From NCBI RefSeq assembly GCF_900176165.1, contig NZ_FWWU01000009.1, forward strand, positions 1-64,000: a stretch of 64,000 nucleotides of DNA, in the 5' to 3' direction. Below, piece by piece: positions 34,100 to 42,478 of this stretch; position 1 is the stretch's first letter, and every line of letters starts with the position of its first letter. Source of the stretch: Deinococcus hopiensis KR-140 (lineage in GTDB: Bacteria; Deinococcota; Deinococci; Deinococcales; Deinococcaceae). The position numbers and the translations under genes are program-made. Under the pieces are notes generated by a model, which worked only from the letters and a program-made list of their open reading frames with translations, did no database searches and was not told the DNA's origin.

Positions 34100-34750
34100 A
34101 TGACGCCCGAACGGTATGCCAAGATTCGGCGCGTGCTCGCGCGGCGGCAGCCGACGCTGACCGTGCTGATGGACGAAGTGAACAAGCCCCACAATTTCAG
34201 CGCCATCCTGCGCACCTGCGACGCGGTGGGCGTGCTGACCGCCCACGCCGTGCCGCCCAAAAGCGGAGCCCTCCCCACCTTCGACGCCACGAGCGGGAGC
34301 GCCCACAAATGGGTGGGCGTGCAGAAACACGCGGACGCGGTCACGGCGGTGCGGTCGCTGCAGGAAGGGGGGGTGCAGGTCCTGGCCACACACCTCTCGC
34401 AGCGCAGCGTGGACTACCGCGAGCCCGACTACACCCGGCCTACCTGCGTGCTGCTGGGGGCCGAGAAATGGGGCGTGTCCGACGAAGCCGCGGAGATTGC
34501 CGATGCCAATATCGTCATTCCCATGTTTGGAATGGTGCAGAGCCTCAACGTCTCAGTGGCGGCTGCCACCATCTTGTTTGAGGCGCAGCGGCAGCGGTTA
34601 AGCGCGGGGATGTACGGTGTGCCGCAGATCTCACCGGAGGAGCTGGAGCGCCTGGCCTTCGAGTGGGCCTACCCGGACCTCGCGCCCAGTTACCGCGAGC
34701 GGGGCGAAGACTACCCGGCGCTGAGCGAACACGGCGACCTGTTGCGCTAA
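34100..34750 (+). CDS. trmH: tRNA (guanosine-18-2'-O)-methyltransferase TrmH
   Basis: A 216-aa SPOUT-class methyltransferase that modifies G18 of tRNA. The three SPOUT motifs are visible: NKPHNFSAILRTCDAVGV (motif 1 Asn/Arg), VLLGAEKWGVSDEAAEIAD (motif 2) and IPMFGMVQSLNVSVAAATIL (motif 3, knotted SAM site). The N-terminal RYAKIRRVLARRQPTLTV matches TrmH-type proteins. Leaderless start. The ter cluster follows 100 bp downstream. Confidence 0.94.
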   Translation: MTPERYAKIRRVLARRQPTLTVLMDEVNKPHNFSAILRTCDAVGVLTAHAVPPKSGALPTFDATSGSAHKWVGVQKHADAVTAVRSLQEGGVQVLATHLSQRSVDYREPDYTRPTCVLLGAEKWGVSDEAAEIADANIVIPMFGMVQSLNVSVAAATILFEAQRQRLSAGMYGVPQISPEELERLAFEWAYPDLAPSYRERGEDYPALSEHGDLLR

Positions 34751-34852
34751 TGCGGCCTCATGCGCCTAAGGGAACTCCGGTTACACTGGCCGCGTATTCC
34801 CCTTCGGCGCAGCTGTTCACATCAACGCCACCCCAACAAGGAGGAAGTCAAA

Positions 34853-35428
34853 ATGCCCGTATCCCTCACCAAAGGCGGCAACGTCAGCCTCAGCAAGGAA
34901 GCCCCTGGCCTCAAGAAGATCAACGTCGGCCTGGGCTGGGACACCCGCCGTACCGACGGCGCGGACTTCGACCTGGACGCAATGGTTTTCCTCGTCAACG
35001 ACGCGGGCAAGGTCCGCAGCGACTCGGACTTCGTGTTTTTCAACAACAAGCAGAGTGCCGACGGCACGGTCGTCCACCAGGGGGACAACCGCACCGGCGC
35101 GGGCGAGGGCGACGACGAAGTGATCTCCATGGACCTGGAGAAGATGGCCCCCGATGTGCAGAAGATCGTGGTGGCCGTGGTGATCTACGACGGCCAGAAC
35201 CGCCGCCAGAACTTCGGTCAGGTGGAAAAGGCCTACGCCCGTGTGCTCAACGGCGATGGTGGAGCCGAGATTGCGCGCTTCGACCTGACCGAAGACGGCG
35301 GAACCGTGACTGCCATGATCTTCGGCGAGGTCTACCGCAACGGCAGTGACTGGAAGTTCAAGGCCATCGAGCAGGGTTACGACGCAGGCTTCGAGGCCCT
35401 GGTCCGCAGCTACGGCGTCAACGCCTGA
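34853..35428 (+). CDS. terD: TerD-family protein
   Basis: A 191-aa TerD-fold protein, the first gene of the Ter island. TerD proteins bind Ca through the acidic loop GDNRTGAGEGDDE, seen here at about residues 78-90, and the family core GLGWDTRR ... FDLDAMVFLV ... FGQVEKAYARVLN is intact. Ter proteins mediate resistance to tellurite, phage, colicins and oxidative stress. A strong AAGGAGG site precedes ATG 34853. Confidence 0.95.
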   Translation: MPVSLTKGGNVSLSKEAPGLKKINVGLGWDTRRTDGADFDLDAMVFLVNDAGKVRSDSDFVFFNNKQSADGTVVHQGDNRTGAGEGDDEVISMDLEKMAPDVQKIVVAVVIYDGQNRRQNFGQVEKAYARVLNGDGGAEIARFDLTEDGGTVTAMIFGEVYRNGSDWKFKAIEQGYDAGFEALVRSYGVNA

Positions 35429-35530
35429 GCGGTGATGGACTGAGCAGTGAAGGGAAGTCCAGCGCCAGCCTGCGGGTGGGGCGCTGGGCTTCTCTCGTCC
35501 TGATACGTCTTCCTCCTGAAAGAGCGGAAA

Positions 35531-36799
35531 ATGATCCTTCAAGCCGGTGAAAAACGTAAATTCTCAGACGTCGGGTTACCCACCCAGCTCACCGTGACGG
35601 TGACGCACGGGCAGGACGGCCTGGACGTGAGTGCCTTTAGCCTCAGCGCCGAGCGCAAGATGCTGGGCGACGAGTACATCGCCTTTTACAACAACCCACG
35701 CACGCCTGACGGAGCTGTCTCAGCGCGACTCGGACCGCGTGAGGCCACCTTTACGCTCGACCTGACGCGCCTGGCATCAGGGGCTGAGCGGGTGATGTTT
35801 ACCGCCACGCACGACACGCTGCCGCTGCGGAGCGCGCCGCAACTGCTTGTGCAGGTGGGGAGCGTGACCTTCGACGCCCGCCCTGCGCTGGGCGACGAGA
35901 AGGCCGCCATGCTGCTCGAGCTGTACCGGCACGGCGGCGAGTGGCGCGTCGGCGCGGTAGGCCAGGGCTTCGCCGGTGGCCTGGGCGATCTGGTGAAGTA
36001 TTTCGGCGGTGAGGTGGAGGAGGCAACTGCCCCGCAGAGCCCACCTCCGGCCCCCGCCGTCAGCCTGAAAAAACAGGCCCAGGTGCGGCTGGACAAACAG
36101 ATTGCCGAAAAGGCCCCGCAACTCGTCTCGCTCGTCAAGCAGGCGGAGGTCAGTCTCAAAAAGCGTGGACTGGACGAACACACCGCGCGGGTGGCCCTGG
36201 TGCTGGATATCAGCGCGAGCATGAGCAGCCTGTACCGCTCTGGCGTGGTGCAGCGGGTGGCCGAAAAGACGCTGGCCCTCGCCAGTCGCTTCGACGACGA
36301 CGGGCGGATGGACGTCTTGCTGTTTGGGCTCAATGCCCACGACGTCGGTGAAATCGGGATCGAGGGCATCGGGGGCGCGGTGGACGGGCTGCTGCGCCGC
36401 CACGCACTGGAGGGAGGCACCATGTACGGCAAGGCGATGGACGCCGTGCGCCGCCACTACTTCGGCCCCACGCAGCAGCGCCGTCAGCCCCTCGCCCAGC
36501 CCACGCCGGTGTACGTCCTGTTTATCACCGATGGCGAGACCTTTGACAAGCCGGTGGCGGAAACGCAGCTGCGCGACGCGAGCTTCGAGCCCGTGTTCTG
36601 GAAGTTCGTGGGCGTGGGCAAGGAACGCTTCGAGTTTCTACAAAAGCTCGACGACCTGACCGGGCGCTATGTGGACAACGCCGACTTTATCCAGGTGGCC
36701 GACATCGACCGCACGCCCGACGCGCAGCTGTACGAGCTGTTGCTGCAGGAGTACGACACCTACCTGACGGCGGCGCGCGGGCGGGGTCTGCTGCGCTGA
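35531..36799 (+). CDS. TerD-like domain fused to vWA domain (TerF-like)
   Basis: A 422-aa two-domain protein. Residues 1-165 are a divergent TerD fold lacking the acidic Ca loop (FYNNPRTPDGAVSA stands in its place). A Pro-rich linker and Lys-rich helical region follow (165-220). Residues 220-420 are a von Willebrand A domain with MIDAS motif DISASMS, a Thr in GGTMYGKA and FITDGETFD. Such fusions bridge metal-bound TerD assemblies to other proteins. Likely co-transcribed with its neighbours; the next gene starts 6 nt after the stop. Confidence 0.92.
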   Translation: MILQAGEKRKFSDVGLPTQLTVTVTHGQDGLDVSAFSLSAERKMLGDEYIAFYNNPRTPDGAVSARLGPREATFTLDLTRLASGAERVMFTATHDTLPLRSAPQLLVQVGSVTFDARPALGDEKAAMLLELYRHGGEWRVGAVGQGFAGGLGDLVKYFGGEVEEATAPQSPPPAPAVSLKKQAQVRLDKQIAEKAPQLVSLVKQAEVSLKKRGLDEHTARVALVLDISASMSSLYRSGVVQRVAEKTLALASRFDDDGRMDVLLFGLNAHDVGEIGIEGIGGAVDGLLRRHALEGGTMYGKAMDAVRRHYFGPTQQRRQPLAQPTPVYVLFITDGETFDKPVAETQLRDASFEPVFWKFVGVGKERFEFLQKLDDLTGRYVDNADFIQVADIDRTPDAQLYELLLQEYDTYLTAARGRGLLR

Positions 36800-36805
36800 G
36801 GCGAG

Positions 36806-37525
36806 ATGACCACCCCGGCGCACGAGCGAGGGCGCAAGCTGATTCAGCTGTACCGCCGGGGCGTGGGCGGCGAGCGCGAGAACGCGGGCCGACTGCTCGC
36901 CACCCACCTCCGGGCGCACGATCTGACCCTCTACGACCTCGACCCCAGCCTGCCCGTGAGCCAGGACGTGCGGGCGCTGGAGGCGTGGCGGGAAAGTGCG
37001 GCGCTGCTCGTCAAACTTGGCACCCCTGAGCAGGACGAGGTGTTGACGCAGCTGGTGGACGCGGAGGACCTGACGCAGGCGGAACTGGAGCGCGTTCTCG
37101 CCGCCACCGATCTGGAAAAACTGGTGCGCCTGCGGGCCGAGGGCTGGGCGTACAGTGACGCGCTGGAGGCCGCCGACTTTGAGCGGGCGGGGCAGGGCCT
37201 GACTCCAGCGGAAGTCCTGCCACACGCCGGCCCGCTGGCCGAGCGGGTCCGCGCCGCTCTACGCGAACGGCACGGCGCGCTGACCCGGCCCCAGCGCCTG
37301 CTGAGGGCGGCGAACCCGCTCACAGCGCACCTCTTCCTCGGCTTTGTCGAATCTGTGGGGGGACGTGGCGCGAGGCTCACGGAAGACGGCGTCTCGGTGC
37401 GCCTCAGCCCCGATCAACTCGCCCGCGTACGGACCTTGATGGCGACGTACGGCGAGGGACTGACGCAGCAGGCGCTGCGGCAGGCGGAGGCACTGGCCCT
37501 TGAGAAAGGCCGCGAGCATCCGTAA
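36806..37525 (+). CDS. Ter-island protein of unknown function
   Basis: A 239-aa mostly helical, charged protein without signal peptide or membrane segments. The N-terminus (RGRKLIQLYRRGVGGERENA, RLLATHLRAHDLTLYDL) loosely resembles DUF2786 helical domains, but this is only a resemblance. The C-terminal RVRTLMATYGEGLTQQALRQ is amphipathic and may form a coiled coil. It lies between the TerD-vWA and terA genes and is probably a structural or adaptor component of this Ter system. Confidence 0.8.
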   Translation: MTTPAHERGRKLIQLYRRGVGGERENAGRLLATHLRAHDLTLYDLDPSLPVSQDVRALEAWRESAALLVKLGTPEQDEVLTQLVDAEDLTQAELERVLAATDLEKLVRLRAEGWAYSDALEAADFERAGQGLTPAEVLPHAGPLAERVRAALRERHGALTRPQRLLRAANPLTAHLFLGFVESVGGRGARLTEDGVSVRLSPDQLARVRTLMATYGEGLTQQALRQAEALALEKGREHP

Positions 37526-37606
37526 CGGTGGGCGAATGTGCGGCGAAAGGGCCACGGATGACGCGGTAGTGTATAGGGACGTCAAATAGCGCGCGAAAGG
37601 GGGAAT

Positions 37607-38776
37607 ATGCAGACATTCCAGGCGGGACAGCGGGCGGCCCTCGCCAACCTCACGCCGCACACCACCCTGACCCTGCGTGCCCGGATCAGCGGCCCGGCAC
37701 CCGAGTACGACCTGATGCTGTTTGGACTGGACGCCGGGGGGCAACTGAGCGATGACCGCTACATGGTCTTTTTCAATCAGCCCCACAGCCCCGAGGGGGC
37801 CCTGAGCATGCAGAGCGGCGGGCGCGGCGAGAAGGTCTTCACGCTCGATCTCGCCCGCCTGCCCGCTACGGTGCGTCGCCTGACGCTGGCCGCCACCGTG
37901 GACGAGGGGGCTTTTAGCGCCATTGACCACGCGGAAGTCACGCTGGGTGGCCGCGACGGTCCCCTCCTGACCTTCCGCGTGACGGGCCGCGACTTCCAGG
38001 CGCAAAAGGCCGTGATGCTGCTGGACGTGTATTTCAAGGACGTGTGGCGCGTTGGGGCGGTGGGGCAGGGCTTTAACGGCGGGCTGGAAGCGTTGGTCAA
38101 ACATTTCGGCGGTGAGGTGAAACAGACGCCACTGGGCCGCGCGCCTGCTCCACCGCCCCTTCCGGAGACCCCTCCACCCCCAGCTCCACCCAGCCTGAGC
38201 CTGCAGAAGATCACGTTGGACAAGCCAGGCCAGAGCACCCGCCTCTCGCTGCGCAAGTCGGGTCAGCAGGAGCCCATTCACGTGAACCTCAACTGGGACC
38301 GGGGCCGGAGCTTGATGCGCGCCGGGGCAGACTTGGACCTGGGCTGCATGTACCTGATGAATGACGGCGAGCGCGGCGTGATTCAGGCGCTGGGCAACCA
38401 TTTCGGCAGTGACCGCTTCGGGCCGTACATCCTGCTCGACAAAGACGACCGCACGGGAGCCGCCAGCGACGGCGAGAACCTGGTGATCTACCGCCCTGAC
38501 CTGATCCACACCGTGCTGGTCTTCGCCTTTATCTACGAGGGCACCAGCGACTTTACCCGCGTGAATGGCCGCCTGACCCTGAAGGACCCCGGCGGCAACG
38601 AGATCACCGTCAAGCTCAGCAACCCCGACATGCGCCGCGTGTTTTGCGCCATCGCCAGCGTCGAGAACATTGGCGGGGAAATCAAGGTCACCAAGGAGGA
38701 GCGCTACTTTCACGGCCACTCCGAGTGCGACGAACACTACGGCTTCGGCTTTCAGTGGCGGGCCGGCAACAAGTAA
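37607..38776 (+). CDS. terA: TerA-like tandem TerD-fold protein
   Basis: A 389-aa protein with an N-terminal TerD-like domain (1-165, lacking the acidic loop) ending KHFGGEV, a Pro linker PPPLPETPPPPAPP, and a C-terminal TerA domain: HVNLNWDRG, GADLDLGCMYLMNDGERG, DKDDRTGAASDGEN, and the end VTKEERYFHGHSECDEHYGFGF. TerA is an unusual TerD relative with its own ion loop. ATG 37607 follows AAAGGGGGA. An 81-bp gap upstream has TATAGG and could carry an internal promoter. Confidence 0.92.
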   Translation: MQTFQAGQRAALANLTPHTTLTLRARISGPAPEYDLMLFGLDAGGQLSDDRYMVFFNQPHSPEGALSMQSGGRGEKVFTLDLARLPATVRRLTLAATVDEGAFSAIDHAEVTLGGRDGPLLTFRVTGRDFQAQKAVMLLDVYFKDVWRVGAVGQGFNGGLEALVKHFGGEVKQTPLGRAPAPPPLPETPPPPAPPSLSLQKITLDKPGQSTRLSLRKSGQQEPIHVNLNWDRGRSLMRAGADLDLGCMYLMNDGERGVIQALGNHFGSDRFGPYILLDKDDRTGAASDGENLVIYRPDLIHTVLVFAFIYEGTSDFTRVNGRLTLKDPGGNEITVKLSNPDMRRVFCAIASVENIGGEIKVTKEERYFHGHSECDEHYGFGFQWRAGNK

Positions 38777-38808
38777 CCCTCCCCCTTTCCCCCTTTCAAG
38801 GAGACCCT

Positions 38809-39390
38809 ATGGCCCTCAGTCTGCAAAAAGGACAGCAGATCAGCCTCATCAAGGAAGCCGGACCCTCGCTTAGCACGGTGCGGATGGGGCTGGGCTGGGA
38901 CGCGATCAAGAAAAAAGGACTCTTCGGCTTCGGCAGCAAGTCGGTGGACGTGGACCTCGACGCCAACGCGCTGATGTTCGGCCAGGACGGCCAGCTTATG
39001 GACGTGGTGTGGTTCCGGCAACTCCAGAGCAAGGACGGCTCGGTGCGCCACAGCGGCGACAACCGCACTGGCCAGGGCGAGGGCGACGACGAGACCATCA
39101 CCGTGGACCTCGCCCGCCTCACTCCTGGCGTCACCACCATCATCTTCTCGGTCAACAACTACACCGGCCAGGACTTCGGCCAGATCGAGAACGCCTACTG
39201 CCGCCTCGTGAACGTGCAGGGTGAAAAGGAAATCGCCCGCTACAACCTCTCCGCGCAGGGCAGCCACAGCGCGATGATCCTGGCAAGCCTCAAGCGGCAG
39301 GGGAGCGACTGGGCCATGACGGCCATCGGCACCCCCTCGCGTGGCCGGACCTATCAGGACAACCTGCCCGACATGCGCCCATACCTTTGA
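38809..39390 (+). CDS. terZ: TerZ-like TerD-family protein
   Basis: A 193-aa TerD-fold protein with the TerZ-type insertion: GLGWDAIKKKGLFGFGSKSV followed by DVDLDANALMF. The Ca loop GDNRTGQGEGDDE is intact, as is FGQIENAYCRLVN. ATG 38809 follows AAGGAGA. It is 32 nt downstream of terA. A weak 6-bp hairpin (39405-39424) lies in the spacer to the next ter gene. Confidence 0.94.
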   Translation: MALSLQKGQQISLIKEAGPSLSTVRMGLGWDAIKKKGLFGFGSKSVDVDLDANALMFGQDGQLMDVVWFRQLQSKDGSVRHSGDNRTGQGEGDDETITVDLARLTPGVTTIIFSVNNYTGQDFGQIENAYCRLVNVQGEKEIARYNLSAQGSHSAMILASLKRQGSDWAMTAIGTPSRGRTYQDNLPDMRPYL

Positions 39391-39462
39391 TCCCTCCCCT
39401 TCCCGCCGCCTGGAAGCTGGCGGCTCTCCCTCCTCCCCGCTCTCCCGAAAGGACGTGACCCC

Positions 39463-40038
39463 ATGGCCCTCTCCCTCCAAAAAGGCGGCAACATCTCCCT
39501 TACCAAGCAGGACGCCAACCTGACCCGCATCGTCGTGGGGCTGGGCTGGGACCCGCGTTCCACCGACGGGCAGCCCTTTGATCTGGACGCCTGCGCCTTT
39601 CTGCTCACGCCCGCCGGGCGCGTGCGCGGGGACCACGACTTCATCTTCTACAACCAGCTGCGCAGCGCGGACGGTAGCGTCGAGCACACCGGCGACAACC
39701 GCACCGGCCAGGGCGAGGGCGACGACGAGAGCATCAAGATCAACCTCACGGGCGTGCCAAGTGACGTCGAGAAGGTGGTGATCAGCGTGACCATCGATCA
39801 GGCCGAGCAGCGCCGCCAGAGCTTCGGTCAGGTGGGCGGGGCCTTTATCCGCATCGTGAACGAGGACACCGGGCAGGAGATGACCCGCTTCGACCTGGGC
39901 GAGGACTTTTCCACGGAGACCGCGGTGATCTTCGGCGAGGTCTACCGCTACAGCGGCGAGTGGAAGTTCCGCGCCGTGGGGCAGGGCTATGCGGGCGGCC
40001 TGGGGCCACTCGCACGCGGCTACGGCGTGAACGTCTAG
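39463..40038 (+). CDS. TerD/TerE-family protein
   Basis: A 191-aa TerD-fold protein, closest to the first gene of the island (shared GLGWD-RSTDG, FDLDACAFLLTPAGRV, GDNRTGQGEGDDE, FGQVGGAFIRIVN). Canonical Ca-binding residues are present. ATG 39463 has GAAAGGA upstream. The tandem near-identical architecture suggests duplication within the cluster. Confidence 0.94.
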   Translation: MALSLQKGGNISLTKQDANLTRIVVGLGWDPRSTDGQPFDLDACAFLLTPAGRVRGDHDFIFYNQLRSADGSVEHTGDNRTGQGEGDDESIKINLTGVPSDVEKVVISVTIDQAEQRRQSFGQVGGAFIRIVNEDTGQEMTRFDLGEDFSTETAVIFGEVYRYSGEWKFRAVGQGYAGGLGPLARGYGVNV

Positions 40039-40052
40039 AGTTGAGCGGTGAA

Positions 40053-40123
40053 CCGTCACCCGGCCCTCTCTGTGCGGGAGCCGGGTGACGGGTGTGCTTT
40101 TGGCGGGGAACTTCTTCCCCGCC
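40053..40123 (+). promoter_or_regulatory. Two hairpins in the terC leader
   Basis: A 12-bp perfect stem (40053-40064 with 40080-40091) is followed by TTTT, then a 9-bp stem with a 4-nt loop (40102-40110 with 40115-40123) just before the ribosome-binding site of the TerC-like gene. The arrangement resembles a terminator/anti-terminator or metal-responsive leader; some TerC relatives are controlled by Mn riboswitches, but that consensus was not identified here. Confidence 0.5.
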
Positions 40124-40141
40124 CGGCGCGTAGGGAGACTG

Positions 40142-41182
40142 ATGATTGCAAAAGAATTTGGCTTCGCCTTCGGCGTGACGGTCGTTGCGCTGATTCTGGC
40201 GTTCTGGTTTGGCCTGAGCCACGGTGGCCTCGCGGTGGCCCTCAACTTCCTCGTGATTGCCGTGGTGCTGGGCGTGATGGAGGTCTCGCTCTCCTTCGAC
40301 AACGCCGTAGTCAACGCCTCGGTGCTCAAAAACATGTCCGAAAAGTGGCAGCGCCGCTTTCTGGTGTGGGGTATTCTGATCGCCGTCGTCGGAATGCGGC
40401 TGATCTTTCCCATCGCCATCGTGTCGTTGACGGCGGGGCTGGGTTTCGGTGAGGTGGCGAACCTCGCGCTCAACAATGCCGAGCAGTACGCGGAATACCT
40501 GGAACATTCGGAGGTCGCCATCAGTGCCTTCGGTGGCGTCTTCCTGCTGATGGTGGCGCTGAACTACCTGATGGACCCGGAAAAAGACGAGCACTGGCTG
40601 GCGGGTTTTGAGCGGCGGCTGGCGGGCATCGGCAAGCTCGACACCATTCAGGCGATGATCGCGGGCCTGACGCTGCTGCTCGCCACGCATTTTCTGGTGG
40701 CGCCTGCCGAGCAGTTGACCGCGCTGACGGCGGGCATGATCGGCCTGTTGCTGTACCTCGGCATGAACGCCATCGGCAACCTCTTTGACGCCGATAACGT
40801 GGCTGCGAAGGCGGGCGCGGCAGGCTTCTCGGCCTTTATGTACCTGGAGGTGCTGGACGCCTCGTTCTCACTGGACGGCGTGATCGGGGCCTTCGCGGTG
40901 ACCAAGGAAGTGGTCATCATCGCCGCTGGGCTCGCCATCGGCGCGGTGTTCGTACGCTCGCTGACGCTCTTTCTGGTGCACCAGGGCACGCTGGCGCAGT
41001 ACCGCTACCTGGAGCACGGCGCGCACTACGGCATTCTGGCGCTGGCGATCATCATGCTGCTGTCCACCAACCGGCATATCCACATCCCCGAACTGGTCAC
41101 CGGCCTGATTGGCGTGGCCTTTATCGTGCTCTCCGTCTGGTCCAGCATCCGGGCCAACCGCCGTGAGGCGCTGGGCAACTAG
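40142..41182 (+). CDS. TerC-like integral membrane protein (DUF475 type)
   Basis: A 346-aa membrane protein with about nine hydrophobic helices. The conserved acidic intramembrane motifs are MEVSLSFDNAVVNASVL near residue 41 and LEVLDASFSLDGVIGAFAVT near 237. This duplicated S-x-D-N/G pattern is the metal-binding signature of the TerC/DUF475 clan, linked to Mn or other cation export. It anchors Ter protein complexes at the membrane. ATG 40142 is preferred over upstream starts because of GGGAG 6 nt before it. Confidence 0.93.
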   Translation: MIAKEFGFAFGVTVVALILAFWFGLSHGGLAVALNFLVIAVVLGVMEVSLSFDNAVVNASVLKNMSEKWQRRFLVWGILIAVVGMRLIFPIAIVSLTAGLGFGEVANLALNNAEQYAEYLEHSEVAISAFGGVFLLMVALNYLMDPEKDEHWLAGFERRLAGIGKLDTIQAMIAGLTLLLATHFLVAPAEQLTALTAGMIGLLLYLGMNAIGNLFDADNVAAKAGAAGFSAFMYLEVLDASFSLDGVIGAFAVTKEVVIIAAGLAIGAVFVRSLTLFLVHQGTLAQYRYLEHGAHYGILALAIIMLLSTNRHIHIPELVTGLIGVAFIVLSVWSSIRANRREALGN

Positions 41183-41199
41183 CGCCTCACGGCGGTTGG
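41154..41199 (+). terminator. 19-bp perfect hairpin spanning the TerC stop
   Basis: Arms 41154-41172 and 41181-41199 are perfectly complementary with an 8-nt loop, and the stop codon TAG (41180-41182) lies at the loop edge. No T-run follows. The left arm is coding sequence for the protein C-terminus. Confidence 0.6.
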
Positions 41200-41432
41200 G
41201 GGGCCGGAGGCGAGAGCTGTCCGGCCCTTCACCTTTGGCCTCGCAGCGTCGTGGGACGGCCGGTACAACCCGCAGAGCGGAGGATCTTCCCAGACGCTCG
41301 AATAAGGATTCCGGTGGATTGGCTATTTCATCACTGATGGACCCGAGTGGAGCGAGCAGGAACAACGGTGTCGGAGAGGCGTGGAACCACCGAAGCGAAG
41401 CGGAGGGGATGTAGCGAATTATCCGGAAAACC

Positions 41433-41438
41433 TATAAT
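41433..41438 (+). promoter_or_regulatory. Leaderless TATAAT of the metabolite operon
   Basis: A perfect TATAAT lies 8 nt before ATG 41447, so the ATP-grasp operon can be transcribed separately from the terD-terC genes. Confidence 0.7.
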
Positions 41439-41446
41439 ACCTTCAC

Positions 41447-42478
41447 ATGCCCGCTTCCCCCACCGTCTGGTTTACCAAGAACATCAGCCCCACCCTGCAC
41501 CGCGTGCGCGAGGCGGCCTCCCGTTACCCCACCCTCGCCAGCCACACCTCCGCCGACGCGGGGTATCTGGGGGCGGCGCAGGAGGCCTTTTTGGAACCGG
41601 TGGGCATCGGGCCGGAAGCCTACCCGGACTACGCGCTGGAGGTGGTGCGGCGGCGGGGCGTCGGGGCCGTGGTGGGCGGGCGGCATGTGGCCCACCTCGC
41701 CGCCCACCGCGCGGACTTCGAGGCGCTGGGTTGCCGCCTGATCGTGGCAAGTCGGGAGCCGGGCACCTTCGAGCGCTGTGAGGACAAGGCGCGCTTCTAC
41801 GCCGATTTCTCGGGGCGGCTGCCCATGCCCGAGACCCGGGTGGCCCACACATGGGAAGAGCTGCTTGCCCACGCTGGGGAACTGGAGGCGCGGCACGGCT
41901 CGGCCTGCTTCAAGCCCGCGCGGGGCATCTATGGCCACGGCTTCCGCATCCTGACCCGGGAGGACAGTCTGGAACGCTTCTTTTCCGGGGACCGTCTGCA
42001 GCTGAGCCACGCGGCGGCGGAGTTGCTGCTGAAGGACCAGGCCCTCCCGCCCCTGCTGGTAATGGAGACGCTGCCCGGTCAGGAATATTCGGTGGATGCA
42101 GTGGCCCACAGTGGCGCGCTTCTCGCTGTGGTGGTGCGGCGCAAGGTGGGCGGGTTGGGCAATGTGCAACAGAGTGTGTCGTTGCCCGAGCTTGAGAGCT
42201 ACGCGGCGCTGCTCGCCCGCGAACTGCAGATGGACGGCCTCTTCAATGTGCAGTTCAAGGAAGACCGGGACGGCCAACCGAGGTTGCTCGAGGTGAACGC
42301 CCGTGCAAGCGGGGGGCTGGCGATCAGCGCGGCGCTAAGCGGCCTGAAGTTGGGTCTGATTGAGCTGGAAGCCCACCTGGAAGGCCGGACTGGGCGGCAG
42401 GCCTTCGTCCCCGGCCGCCGCGTGACCGATGCCCGCGAGGTGCTGGAAGTCGGCAGGGTAACGGAGGTGGCCGGGTGA
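41447..42478 (+). CDS. Ter-associated ATP-grasp enzyme
   Basis: A 343-aa ATP-grasp ligase. The N-terminal pre-ATP-grasp domain reads WFTKNISPTLHRVREAASRY. The grasp core has CFKPARGIYGHGFRI (phosphate loop), METLPGQEYSVDAVAHSGAL and the Mg-binding end LFNVQFKEDRDGQPRLLEVNARASGG. Family members joined to Ter systems are proposed to make an amide or peptide-like bond in a nucleoside-related metabolite. Its 3' end overlaps the next gene by GTGA. Confidence 0.92.
   Translation: MPASPTVWFTKNISPTLHRVREAASRYPTLASHTSADAGYLGAAQEAFLEPVGIGPEAYPDYALEVVRRRGVGAVVGGRHVAHLAAHRADFEALGCRLIVASREPGTFERCEDKARFYADFSGRLPMPETRVAHTWEELLAHAGELEARHGSACFKPARGIYGHGFRILTREDSLERFFSGDRLQLSHAAAELLLKDQALPPLLVMETLPGQEYSVDAVAHSGALLAVVVRRKVGGLGNVQQSVSLPELESYAALLARELQMDGLFNVQFKEDRDGQPRLLEVNARASGGLAISAALSGLKLGLIELEAHLEGRTGRQAFVPGRRVTDAREVLEVGRVTEVAG

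Noticed and set aside
40053..40123. yybP-ykoY Mn riboswitch upstream of the TerC-like gene
   Set aside because: The hairpins were not matched to the riboswitch consensus; a covariance search would be needed to claim it.
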